From assembly GCA_018065985.1 (NCBI GenBank), contig JAGHSF010000003.1, forward strand, positions 1 to 61,269: DNA of 61,269 nucleotides. The letters are read 5' to 3'. The notes below the pieces were generated by a model. The model saw only the letters and a list, made by a program, of their open reading frames with translations. It had not been told where the DNA came from and ran no database searches. How positions within the stretch are numbered: the stretch's first letter is position 1; every line of letters begins with the position of its first letter. Below are positions 52,385-60,712 of the stretch, one piece after another. The position numbers and the translations under genes are program-made. This DNA comes from Candidatus Cryptobacteroides choladohippi (GTDB lineage: Bacteria; Bacteroidota; Bacteroidia; Bacteroidales; UBA932).

Positions 52385-53281
52385 TCATCTAGGATTATTC
52401 GTTAGTGATTCAGAAATATTTTTTTTCATTATCTTAAACCAAGAAACAGGTTTAAGTATTACTTTTCCAAGACGATAGGCATATGACGCATGAATACGGT
52501 CAATTTCTTTTAATTGATAATTTAGCTCTTGATCCATTTTTCGGATAATTTCTGCCGCATATTTTTCTGAAGGAATTCCACGCCTGACGCAAGCTTCGTA
52601 TCGAGCAATTGTATTCCAATAGGAAGCACGAAATGTGTTCTTACCATGTGAAACACTATCATTACATAACCTGTATTTATAAGTAAATTCATCTATGACA
52701 ACTATCTTCCCTTGTTCTTCCAAATGAAAATACAAGTCTTGATCAACCCCCGCAAAACAAAGATGATTTATTCCACCTGATGCCAGATAACTCGTCTTTC
52801 TAAAAGAGGCAAATTGCTCCGGTGAATAGTCCATGTGTTCTAAATATGATTCATTAGGAAGTAGTTGCAGTAATCTTGACTCTTTTAGTATTTCCATGTT
52901 TTCATTGCAGAAATAATATCTTGACATGGTCAAAGACGCTTCCGGATGGTGCTGCATGGCTATTACTGATACTTCCAATGCATTAGGAAGAAGTTCGTCA
53001 TCCGGATCCAGGAACCCACAAAACTCGCCATTCGCCAACTCTGCACATCTTTTCTTTGTATATCCGCAGCCCTTGTTTTCCTCATTGAAATAAAAATGGA
53101 ATCTAGTGTCTCCTGCATACCTATCATAAATCTGATGAGAATTATCAGTTGATTTATCATCAACAATAATCACTTCCCAGTTCGAATAGGTTTGGGCAAA
53201 TATACTATCAATGGCCTCCTGAAGATATTGGCCATTGTTGTAATTGGCAATCAGTATTGAAAACAACGGGGTCGTATTCAT
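52385..53281 (-). CDS. Glycosyltransferase family 2
   Basis: A 298-residue GT-A enzyme. FSILIANYNNGQYLQEAIDS, VDDKSTDNSHQIYDRY and FLDPDDELLPNALE are GT2 motifs, and FAGVDQDLYFHLEEQGK fits the acceptor region. The C-terminal amphipathic segment ASYAYRLGKVILKPVSWF resembles that of the gene at 51441. It is the first gene after wzt in the operon direction. AT-rich. Confidence 0.9.
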   Translation of the reverse strand: MNTTPLFSILIANYNNGQYLQEAIDSIFAQTYSNWEVIIVDDKSTDNSHQIYDRYAGDTRFHFYFNEENKGCGYTKKRCAELANGEFCGFLDPDDELLPNALEVSVIAMQHHPEASLTMSRYYFCNENMEILKESRLLQLLPNESYLEHMDYSPEQFASFRKTSYLASGGINHLCFAGVDQDLYFHLEEQGKIVVIDEFTYKYRLCNDSVSHGKNTFRASYWNTIARYEACVRRGIPSEKYAAEIIRKMDQELNYQLKEIDRIHASYAYRLGKVILKPVSWFKIMKKNISESLTNNPR

Positions 53282-53365
53282 GCTATCGTAGTATAAGCTT
53301 TCCTTCTAATCCTATGGACAATTAAAGCAATAGAAAAGGATTATGGGATAAAAGTGTAGAATCTA

Positions 53366-54670
53366 TTATTCGATATGCGTTATTTCTGTTTTTCCCGATA
53401 GAATCGCACAATTCGTTGGCAGAGCCCACATTGAAAACGCGTGTTGATGTCCGGCATCCACATATTTAAGATCAAATGACAAAACATTTCTCAGGAGGTC
53501 AAAATCTCTTATATTGGCAGCATAATCATTGATTGAAATATTCATATTGATTGAATATGTTCCCTTGACAAGGTTATGATTAGGGACAACAATATCTACA
53601 TCGAAAATATCTCCTTTCTCTGGCAGCTCGACAACATTGGAATAACAGGCACACGCACATTCATCTGCCTGATTCCTTATTACCACCCCAAACTGACATT
53701 GCTTCAATCTCTTGTTATTCCTCCTAACTTTTGCCTGAATATGTATAGGCTCCTCATTAGACATATTGTTCACATCGTTCAGCATCCTGACTTCCAAATA
53801 CTCCATTTCAAGCAGTACATCTGCACTTCGAGAAGAAGAGTCGGAGACGTAATAATCATTAAGGGCCGAAATATTCGAATTAATATAATGATTCACAGCA
53901 TCCAATGCTGTTCCCATATATTCTATCCCGCCATTTTTCAGCACAATGCCATTTCTGCAGAGCTGCTTGACGCTCGCCATATTATGACTCACGAACAACA
54001 CAGTCCTTCCCTCTCCCCTTGACACATCCTGCATCTTGCCAATGGCCTTCTTCTGGAACTCCGCATCACCAACTGCAAGGACCTCGTCGACAACGAGAAT
54101 CTCCGGCTCAAGATGGGCAGCAACTGCAAAGCCGAGGCGTACGGTCATACCGGATGAATATCGTTTCACAGGTGTATCGATGTACCTTTCGCAACCGGAG
54201 AAGTCAACTATCTCATCCAATTTGCGGGAAATCTCCTGCTTGCTCATGCCCATGATTGCTCCGTTGAGGTAGATGTTCTCACGGCCGGTCATCTCGGGAT
54301 GGAAACCGGTGCCCACCTCAAGCAAGGCACCAATACGCCCACGTGCATTGATTGTGCCGGTAGTGGGAGCAGTGATCTTGCTGAGAAGCTTCAGAAGCGT
54401 ACTCTTTCCTGCTCCGTTCTTGCCAATGATGCCGACCACATCACCCTGCTCAACTTTGAAGTCAATATCCTTCAGTGCCCACACATACTCGCTGTCGGCT
54501 GCCGAAGAACGGTCATTGACCGAACCGATCTTGAGATACGGATCTTCCTTATGCAGAACATTAACTTTCCACCACCTGTCAAGGTCATGGGAAAGAGTCC
54601 TTGTAGAAACCAGTCCCAGCCTGTACTGCTTGCTGATATTGTTGAATTCAATTGCTGTTGCCATATGCAA
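53366..54670 (-). CDS. wzt: Wzt, ABC exporter ATPase with sugar-recognition domain
   Basis: A 434-residue protein. Residues 1-250 are an ABC ATPase: Walker A GIIGKNGAGKSTLLK (about 80), signature YSSGMTVRLGFAVA (about 166) and Walker B ILVVDEVLAVGD. After a linker (NSNISALNDYY) the C-terminal part (about 285-430) is beta-rich and resembles Wzt_C, which in O-antigen systems binds the capped end of the polymer. With Wzm it exports a complete polymer across the inner membrane. The ATPase half is GC-rich and the C-terminal half AT-rich, a visible mosaic. An ATG at 54664 is an alternative start. It is separated from wzm by a two-gene cassette. Confidence 0.93.
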   Translation of the reverse strand: MHMATAIEFNNISKQYRLGLVSTRTLSHDLDRWWKVNVLHKEDPYLKIGSVNDRSSAADSEYVWALKDIDFKVEQGDVVGIIGKNGAGKSTLLKLLSKITAPTTGTINARGRIGALLEVGTGFHPEMTGRENIYLNGAIMGMSKQEISRKLDEIVDFSGCERYIDTPVKRYSSGMTVRLGFAVAAHLEPEILVVDEVLAVGDAEFQKKAIGKMQDVSRGEGRTVLFVSHNMASVKQLCRNGIVLKNGGIEYMGTALDAVNHYINSNISALNDYYVSDSSSRSADVLLEMEYLEVRMLNDVNNMSNEEPIHIQAKVRRNNKRLKQCQFGVVIRNQADECACACYSNVVELPEKGDIFDVDIVVPNHNLVKGTYSINMNISINDYAANIRDFDLLRNVLSFDLKYVDAGHQHAFSMWALPTNCAILSGKTEITHIE

Positions 54671-54681
54671 TGTTCTATGGA

Positions 54682-55152
54682 TTAAAAGCCTTTTTCCCTA
54701 TAAGCTCTGGCAATCCCGTATGACGGCTCATAGAAGGCGCTACAATTGTAATTGTCTATTGTTCGGCAGATTTGATTCGAATAGACCCTTCTGATGGCAT
54801 GGATATAGTCCTCACCAGGTTCCATCGTTTGCTCGATCAACCGGGCGTACACCGCAGCCATCTGGGCTGGACGCGGAACGTTGATGTTCAGGTCTGTTCT
54901 GACATCAGTGATGTCGAACCGGCCGCGCCTCAATTTCAATTCAGAAATCCACTCATCCTCGATCTTCTCGGGATTCTCGCTGTGGAGAACGTCAGCCAGA
55001 CTGAGATAATGCCACAAGAGTTCGTCGGTAAGTTTGCCGACCACGTATTGGTTCCTGTGCCCTACACGCCGGGCAACACGCTCGATCATATAGCAAACGT
55101 AGAACAGATCGTCATATCCGACCTTCTCTTCTGGGAAATATTTATTGCTCAT
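54682..55152 (-). CDS. Partner protein of the DUF3990 gene, possible antitoxin
   Basis: A 156-residue soluble protein I cannot assign with confidence. It is helical and charged (LFYVCYMIERVARRVGHRNQ, LTDELLWHYLSLADVLHSEN). In parts it recalls DUF3791, a small family often found next to DUF3990, but it is about twice as long. The C-terminal half (DITDVRTDLNINVPRPAQMA) is not recognised. It overlaps the DUF3990 gene by 11 bases and ends 11 bases before wzt, so it is translated with both. An immunity or antitoxin role is inferred from the pairing alone. Confidence 0.7.
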   Translation of the reverse strand: MSNKYFPEEKVGYDDLFYVCYMIERVARRVGHRNQYVVGKLTDELLWHYLSLADVLHSENPEKIEDEWISELKLRRGRFDITDVRTDLNINVPRPAQMAAVYARLIEQTMEPGEDYIHAIRRVYSNQICRTIDNYNCSAFYEPSYGIARAYREKGF

Positions 55153-55597
55153 TTCTAGAATCGATGAATGAAAGCGTTGCCAAAGCCCTATCGGAACAAA
55201 AAACTATCTGATGGGTCGGGTACTTGAATCTGGCCAAAGCCCAGAATGCTTCACGTGAGATATTGCCGCTGACAAAGTCCTCGACGTAATTCCATATCGT
55301 ATCATCAGCCATCGGTCCCTCTACGATATCGAAATCATGACGGGATCCTTTCCTGCAGGCAGCAACAAAGTCCAGCCACTCCTCCGACATTCCGTCGAAA
55401 GTCTTGACATTCAATGAGGAAACGTCTCCAAGCTCATACTCATTAACGATGTGCTTTCCCCTTTTTGCAAGTGCCCATTTGATGGCCTGCTGTTCGTAGG
55501 ATGTGCAATAAAAGCCAAAACCAAAATCTTTGGTATGGCCATCCGTCAAGACACGTGGCTTGTCGACGATTACATTACTTCCGTGATAGACTTTCAT
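55142..55597 (-). CDS. DUF3990 protein, ADP-ribosyltransferase-like
   Basis: A 151-residue protein starting MKVYHGSNVIVDKPRVL. The YHGS start and DFGFGFYCTSYEQQAIKWA (about 24-42) are the signature of DUF3990, a family with an ADP-ribosyltransferase-like fold. The His of YHGS and the Tyr of GFYCT would be the NAD-binding His and Tyr of the H-Y-E type. The third residue is not clear. YPTHQIVFCSDRALATL closes the domain. ATG 55597 gives a start directly at the motif. It lies 10 bases after wzm and overlaps its partner ORF. A toxin or effector role is inference. Confidence 0.82.
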   Translation of the reverse strand: MKVYHGSNVIVDKPRVLTDGHTKDFGFGFYCTSYEQQAIKWALAKRGKHIVNEYELGDVSSLNVKTFDGMSEEWLDFVAACRKGSRHDFDIVEGPMADDTIWNYVEDFVSGNISREAFWALARFKYPTHQIVFCSDRALATLSFIDSRNEQ

Positions 55598-55607
55598 GTT
55601 GAAATAC

Positions 55608-56495
55608 TTACACCGTATCCATAAAACTCTTCTGCACCCTGTTGAATACAACAACACCCAAAGCAAGAAGAACGACCATGAACACAAAACTGTAGATGAG
55701 CCACCTCCAGCCGACGAAGGCGCCGCAGCCCAGGAAGCCGTACTTGAAGGTCTCGATGATGGGGGTCACGGGATTCAGGCACATCAGCGTATGAACCGGG
55801 ATGCCGCACCAGCGCATGCTGCCTGTCTGGCTGAGAGGATAGACGATAGGAGTCGCGTACATCCATAGCTGGACAATGAAACTGAAGAGCACCTGAAGGT
55901 CGCGGTACTTGGTAGTCATGGCTGACACGAGGACACCAAAACCAAGAGCGAGGCCAGCCATCATGATTACCAGAAGCGGTGCCAAAAGGACATACACATT
56001 CAAGACAGCATTGCAGGTTGGGTCCACAAGAGTGTAGATGACATACACGACTGCAAAGAACCCAAACTGTATCCCGAATCTCAGCAGATTTGATATGACA
56101 TCAGAGATAGGCACCGCCAGCCTCGGGAAGTAGACCTTTCCAAAGATGCCGGCATTGCTCACGAAAGTGTTCGACGTCTTGTTCAGACAGTCCGCGAAAT
56201 ACTGCCACATGCAGGTGCCGGCCAGGTAGAAAAGGGGCCTTGGCACACCGTCGGTGGGTATGCCGGCAATGCCGCCGAATACGATCATGTACATGATGAC
56301 CGTCAGCGCGGGCTGCACGACAAACCACACAGGACCGAGGATGGTCTGCTTGTATTGCGTTATTATGTTTCGCTTGATAAAAAGGGAGATGAGGTCCCGG
56401 TACTGCCAGATTTCCTTGAGGTTGACCTCGAAAAGATTGTTCTTCGGCTTTATGACAGTGGTCCACTGTCCGGAAGATTCTTGCGTCTTTTTCAT
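55608..56495 (-). CDS. wzm: Wzm, ABC exporter permease
   Basis: A 295-residue inner membrane protein of the ABC-2 type with six transmembrane helices. WQYRDLISLFIKRNIITQYKQT is the conserved amphipathic coupling-helix region, and LGPVWFVVQPALTVIMYMIVFG and YATPIVYPLS are typical of polysaccharide permeases (Wzm/KpsM/TagG). It works with Wzt, whose gene is separated by the DUF3990 pair. The ATG at 56495 is chosen because it lies downstream of a good promoter box; longer readings are mostly Arg/Pro and overlap the promoter. Confidence 0.94.
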   Translation of the reverse strand: MKKTQESSGQWTTVIKPKNNLFEVNLKEIWQYRDLISLFIKRNIITQYKQTILGPVWFVVQPALTVIMYMIVFGGIAGIPTDGVPRPLFYLAGTCMWQYFADCLNKTSNTFVSNAGIFGKVYFPRLAVPISDVISNLLRFGIQFGFFAVVYVIYTLVDPTCNAVLNVYVLLAPLLVIMMAGLALGFGVLVSAMTTKYRDLQVLFSFIVQLWMYATPIVYPLSQTGSMRWCGIPVHTLMCLNPVTPIIETFKYGFLGCGAFVGWRWLIYSFVFMVVLLALGVVVFNRVQKSFMDTV

Positions 56496-56536
56496 AGCAC
56501 GGCTTCGCCCTCGCGGGTCCCAACTGCGCACGCGCG

Positions 56537-56544
56537 CAAAGTTA
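56537..56544 (-). promoter_or_regulatory. -7 box of the wzm operon
   Basis: The minus strand reads TAACTTTG, matching TAnnTTTG, in the 99-base gap before wzm, about 40 bases upstream of the ATG at 56495. It would give the export cassette and glycosyltransferases their own start. Confidence 0.6.
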
Positions 56545-56594
56545 CCCCCGGGTATTTACACAAAAATAGCAATTTTGTGTATAAAACCAAAGAT

Positions 56595-57764
56595 TTAGTG
56601 AGACCTTTTCCTATGGAAAAGAATATTGGCTATGCTGCCGAAGAAGTAACGGCAGTCAGTACGGAAAGGAGCGCGCAGATACGCCTCTATGTAGCGCCTC
56701 TCGGAGTCCTGAACCTCCGCCACCGTTTTGGGACTCTCCTTCTCGTAATAGAACGGAGGGAAAAGACCAGGCTTCACCTGAATGCGAAGCTTCTGCATCT
56801 CAGGAGTATAAAGGCTGAAGTAGTGGCGCGACAGCGGGCGCACGCCCACGAGCTTGAGCTGCCCCTTGAAGAAGTTAATGAACATCGGGAGCTCGTCCAG
56901 CCAGCATGAGCGAAGCACCCTCCCCCACTCGTTCACGCGGTAGTCATCGGCAAATTTTCCGCCCTCACGGAGTCCCCCGTGCTCGTACATATAAGGCTGC
57001 AGATACTCTGAGTATGAGTACATTGTACGGAATTTATACACGCCGATTATATTACCACCCTTGCTCACGCGCGGCAGCTTGATAAGCGGCCCGCAACTGG
57101 GTGCGTCATCCCAGATCGGAGCCTTTACCTTGCGGGCCAGCACAAAGAATTCGCCAAAGCGGAAGCCCTCGTCAACAACCTCGAAGCCGGCCCGGTACAG
57201 TCGGCCCATGACCTCCACACGGTGATAGGTCCTGTTGCGCCCCTTCGTCACCCAGAAGTAGAACCACTTGGTGAGCTTGAGCTTAGGGCACACGCGGTGC
57301 CAGAGGTAATGAAGGAAATAAAGGAACCACCCGACGACCTTGGAGTGCCTATCGAGAATCATCTTTTTCTTCAACATCGCCGTGGTGGCGTGACACATGA
57401 AGTAGCCGCCCTCCGGCAGAGTCTCGCTCACGCGGTTCAGGAACGTGTTGAGGTGCCTTATGCGGTTGAGCCTCTTGTGCGAGAAGAAAAACTGAGGGTT
57501 GTCGCCCGCATTCTGGCGCACAATGTCACCCATGTCAGTATCGAGCAGAACAGTGCTTTTCTGCAGCTCTCCGGCATGCGACAGCAGCCATGGCCAGAGC
57601 TCATTTCTGGGCAAGTTTCGTGACGCCTCGTAGACCCTCAGGACATCGGGGTTGGAAACCGACGAAATGTCAAGTTTCGCTCCGCTCTCAGAGCCATGCT
57701 CGGAGTATGTCGAGAGGTCAGGATCATACTGCAGCCGGACCCATGGTTTATCTCGGAAGATCAT
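56595..57764 (-). CDS. Sugar transferase with a methyltransferase-like N-terminus
   Basis: A 389-residue protein. The C-terminal half (about 235-385) is a polyprenyl phosphate sugar phosphotransferase core: GVYKFRTMYSYSEY, NEWGRVLRSCWLDELPMFIN and LKLVGVRPLSRHYF are the WbaP/WcaJ/PglC signatures. The re-entrant membrane helix and KRxxD segment that normally precede this core are absent. Instead residues 70-225 resemble a SAM-dependent methyltransferase C-terminal part (SETLPEGGYFMCHATTAML, RNRTYHRVEVMGRLYRAGFEVVDEGF). A full-length initiator would be needed to start the lipid-linked chain; this protein may do so in a variant way. Its start overlaps the aminotransferase gene by four bases. Confidence 0.82.
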   Translation of the reverse strand: MIFRDKPWVRLQYDPDLSTYSEHGSESGAKLDISSVSNPDVLRVYEASRNLPRNELWPWLLSHAGELQKSTVLLDTDMGDIVRQNAGDNPQFFFSHKRLNRIRHLNTFLNRVSETLPEGGYFMCHATTAMLKKKMILDRHSKVVGWFLYFLHYLWHRVCPKLKLTKWFYFWVTKGRNRTYHRVEVMGRLYRAGFEVVDEGFRFGEFFVLARKVKAPIWDDAPSCGPLIKLPRVSKGGNIIGVYKFRTMYSYSEYLQPYMYEHGGLREGGKFADDYRVNEWGRVLRSCWLDELPMFINFFKGQLKLVGVRPLSRHYFSLYTPEMQKLRIQVKPGLFPPFYYEKESPKTVAEVQDSERRYIEAYLRAPFRTDCRYFFGSIANILFHRKRSH

Positions 57765-58882
57765 AGTGCGGCAAGCAGTGTTGAAGTTACTTTATCTATC
57801 TGTTCCTCAGTCAGATAAGGATGCATGGGAAGAGCCAGCACGCGCTCGCAGAGCGAGCCTGCCACAGGGCATTCACGAAGCCCCGCAGAGCCCTCGAAAG
57901 CCTTCTGGAGATGCATGGGAAGGGGGTAATATACCATGCTGGGAATGTCCTCCGCCTTCAGGCTCTCCTGCACTTTTGCGCGCTGTTCGGAAGACTCCAG
58001 AAGCACAGAATACTGAGCCCAGCCGGAGCCGGCCGAGGTTGGAATTGCGGGCACTTTCACAGCTCCTGAAAGGCGCTTGGAATAGGCCTTTGCAGCAGCA
58101 TTCACGGCATCAAGCTCATACTCCTTGAAAGCCTTCAATTTTTCAAGAAGAACAGCCGCCTGGATGGTATCCAGACGCGAGTTTATACCGATGCGTACGT
58201 TCTCGTATTTGCAGCTCCCCTTGCCATGCACGCGGTAGCTGTCCATAAGCGCGGCCCATTCGTCATTGTCGGTGAAGACAGCACCGCCGTCGCCATAGCA
58301 GCCAAGAGGCTTGGCCGGGAAGAAGGAGGTGGTGGCAATGTCACCGAAGGAGCATGCACGGCGGCCGTCCAAGGTACCGCCAAAGCCCTGTGCGCCATCC
58401 TCAAGGACGAGAAGGCCTTCGGCATCTGCAATGGCGCATATGCGCCTGAAATCGGCCGGGAGGCCAAAAAGATCGACCGCAACGATGGCACGCGGTTTCA
58501 GCTTTCCTGCAGCCTTGACCTCGGCAATGGCACGTTCAAGGTCCGAAGGGTCGATATTGAAGGTATCTTCGCTCACATCCACAAAAACCGGCGTGGCGCC
58601 CTCGGCAGCCACAACCTCTGCAGATGCGAAGAAAGTGAAGTCAGGAACAAATACGGCATCGCCGGGGCCGACGCCCCAGGCCTTCAGCGCCAGCGTCAGC
58701 GCATCGGTGCCGTTGGCGCAGGTAAGGCAATGCCTTACGCCCACATACTCTGCAAGTTCGGCTTCGAGCTGCTTGACCTCCGGGCCCATGATATAGTGCC
58801 CGCCGGCCACAGCCTTGAGAATTGCAGCATCGATGCTCTCCGAGAGCACCTCGTGCTGCTTGCGCAAATCCCTGAATTCCAT
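57761..58882 (-). CDS. wbpE: DegT/DnrJ aminotransferase, WbpE/WlbC type
   Basis: A 373-residue PLP-dependent sugar aminotransferase. The start MEFRDLRKQHEVLSESIDAA, LTCANGTDALTLALKAWGVG, FVPDFTFFASAEVVAAEGAT and TTSFFPAKPLGCYGDGGAV (Schiff-base Lys, about 185) fit the WbpE/WlbC group, which aminates C3 of UDP-3-keto-GlcNAcA. It sits between the N-acetyltransferase gene (wlbB) and the sugar transferase gene, while the 3-dehydrogenase that makes its substrate is at 33.4 kb. ATG 58882 is preferred as the start of the conserved motif. Confidence 0.92.
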   Translation of the reverse strand: MEFRDLRKQHEVLSESIDAAILKAVAGGHYIMGPEVKQLEAELAEYVGVRHCLTCANGTDALTLALKAWGVGPGDAVFVPDFTFFASAEVVAAEGATPVFVDVSEDTFNIDPSDLERAIAEVKAAGKLKPRAIVAVDLFGLPADFRRICAIADAEGLLVLEDGAQGFGGTLDGRRACSFGDIATTSFFPAKPLGCYGDGGAVFTDNDEWAALMDSYRVHGKGSCKYENVRIGINSRLDTIQAAVLLEKLKAFKEYELDAVNAAAKAYSKRLSGAVKVPAIPTSAGSGWAQYSVLLESSEQRAKVQESLKAEDIPSMVYYPLPMHLQKAFEGSAGLRECPVAGSLCERVLALPMHPYLTEEQIDKVTSTLLAAL

Positions 58883-58890
58883 AGTATTTA

Positions 58891-59397
58891 CTAGTCTGTC
58901 GGACAAGAGTCAACAATCTCGCCCCTGGCGTTGACCCAGCCTATCTGCCGGGCGGGAACGCCTGCCATAAGTGCAAAGTCGGGAACATCCCTGGTGACCA
59001 CGGCACCGGCCGCAATCATTGCGCAGCGGCCTACCGTATGCCCGCACACTATGGTGCAGTTGGCCCCGAGCGAGGCTCCTTCCCTTATCAAAGTCTTGCT
59101 GTAAACGCCGTGCACGGGATAAGCCGCGCGCGGCACCCTGACGTTGGTGAACACGCAGGACGGACCGCAGAAGACATTGTCCTCAAGCGTCACACCGCTG
59201 TACACCGACACGTTGTTCTGTATCCTGCAGCCGTTTCCGATGCGCACTCCGTCCGCAACGTTCACGTTCTGGCCAAGGGAGCAGTTCTCCCCTATCACAG
59301 CGCCGCCCTGGATGTGGCAGAAATGCCAGATCCTGGTGCCGTCGCCTATGACAGCCCCATCGTCAACATAGGAACTTTCGTGCACAAAAACAGCCAT
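58891..59397 (-). CDS. wlbB: WlbB/WbpD-type UDP-sugar N-acetyltransferase
   Basis: A 168-residue left-handed beta helix acetyltransferase with repeated hexapeptides ([37 protein letters not shown]) and the C-terminal [19 protein letters not shown]. WlbB/WbpD acetylate the C3 amino group of UDP-2-acetamido-3-amino-glucuronate. The loop [25 protein letters not shown] holds a conserved region but differs from the usual NPR sequence. It lies one base after wbpA and eight bases before wbpE. Confidence 0.9.
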   Translation of the reverse strand: MAVFVHESSYVDDGAVIGDGTRIWHFCHIQGGAVIGENCSLGQNVNVADGVRIGNGCRIQNNVSVYSGVTLEDNVFCGPSCVFTNVRVPRAAYPVHGVYSKTLIREGASLGANCTIVCGHTVGRCAMIAAGAVVTRDVPDFALMAGVPARQIGWVNARGEIVDSCPTD

Positions 59398-59398
59398 G

Positions 59399-60712
59399 CT
59401 ACAGTACTTCTATATTATCGCGCGCGCGAACGGCCTTCATCACATTCTTCGTGTCGAAGACAGCCTTGGCGTGCGCCTGTACAAACTCGTAGTCCACCTT
59501 GGTATGTGCCGCAGTCACTACCACAAGATCGCAGCTCTCCAGCAACTCGGCGGTGAGTGCAGGCTCCCCCTTCACGGTCTCGCCCTTGTGGCGGAACTCG
59601 GGGATGAACGGGTCGTAGTAGCATACGCGGGCGCCCTCCTTCCTGAGATTCATGTAAACCTCGATGGCCGGAGACTCACGATAGTCGTCGATATCCTGCT
59701 TGTATGCAACACCCAGCACAAGCACCCTGGCACCGTTGAGCGCCTTGGCAAAGCGGCGGTTGAGCATGTCGGCCGCACGGCTGACGCAGTACTCCGGCAT
59801 GCGGTCGTTCACCATCATCGACGCCTCGATCATTGAAGTGTGGAAGCCGTATTCGCGGGCCTTCCAGCTCAGGTAGTACGGGTCCAGAGGGATGCAGTGA
59901 CCGCCCAGGCCCGGGCCGGGATAGAACGGCGTGAAGCCGAAAGGCTTGGTCTTGGCAGCCTCGATGACCTCCCAGAGGTCGATCCCCATGCGGTTGCACA
60001 GGATCGCAAGCTCGTTGATGAGGCCGATATTGATGTTGCGGTAGGTATTCTCGAGAATCTTTGTCATCTCGGCAACTGCCGGAGAGCTGGCGCGGAAGAC
60101 GCTGCCCTGAAGCACAGCCTCATACATGGCGCTGATGACCTCGCTGGCATCGGCACCCAGACCGCCGACGACCTTGGGGGTATTCTAGGTCTTGAAGATG
60201 ACATAGCCGGGATCAACGCGCTCAGGCGACAAACCGAGATACAAATCGACTCCGCACTTTAGACCGGAGCTCTCGAGTATGGGCTTGATAAGCTCCTCGG
60301 TGGTGCCGGGATAGGTGGTCGACTCGAGTACGACCATCATTCCGGGATGGAGGTACTGAGCCACAGCCTCAGCACTGCTGCGCACGTAGCTGATATCCGG
60401 CTGCTGATGGTCATCAAGCGGAGTAGGCACGCAGATTGCCACGAAGTCGACGTCCTTTATGAAGGAGAAGTCGCTGGTGGCAGAGAGTCTGCCCTCGTTC
60501 ACAAGGCGCTGCAGGTCGGAATCCACAACGTCACCTATGTAGTTATGGCCGGCATTCACCATGTCGACCTTCTGCTTCTGCACATCGAATCCGATGGTGC
60601 GGAAGCCGGCCTTGGCCTTCTCGACCGCAAGAGGTAAACCAACGTAGCCGAGGCCCACGACCCCGGCTACGATTGATCTATCTGCGATTTTCTTTAAAAG
60701 AAATTCTTTCAT
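59399..60712 (-). pseudogene. wbpA: UDP-GlcNAc 6-dehydrogenase (WbpA type) with an internal TAG
   Basis: One reading frame of 437 codons is interrupted by a TAG at 60185-60187 (codon 176). The first part carries the NAD fold (VVGLGYVGLPLAVEKAKAG), CVPTPLDDHQQPD and LESTTYPGTTEELI up to PGYVIFKT. The second resumes in the same frame at NTPKVVGGLGADASEV and holds the catalytic Cys in GPGLGGHCIPLDPYYLSW. One base change would create the TAG. TAG also ends this gene, wlbB, mraZ and rpiB, so it is a normal stop here. WbpA makes UDP-GlcNAcA, the substrate of WlbA. A sequencing error, strain mutation or readthrough are all possible. An internal ATG at 60127 could start a truncated C-terminal piece. 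Confidence 0.9.

Larger units (their letters stand above)
40205..53990. other. AT-rich block holding the variable sugar genes
   Basis: Base composition falls sharply at both ends. By hand count, 40141-40200 has 31 G/C in 60 and 40201-40260 has 14 in 60; 53521-53580 has 16 in 60 and 54301-54360 has 36 in 60. The block covers the DUF354 gene to the 3' part of wzt, mostly glycosyl- and acyltransferases. This is the pattern expected of a serotype-specific cassette brought in from another source. Confidence 0.7.

Noticed and set aside
60185..60187. TAG as a recoded sense codon
   Set aside because: Several intact genes in the window end in TAG, and I see no recoding signal around this one.
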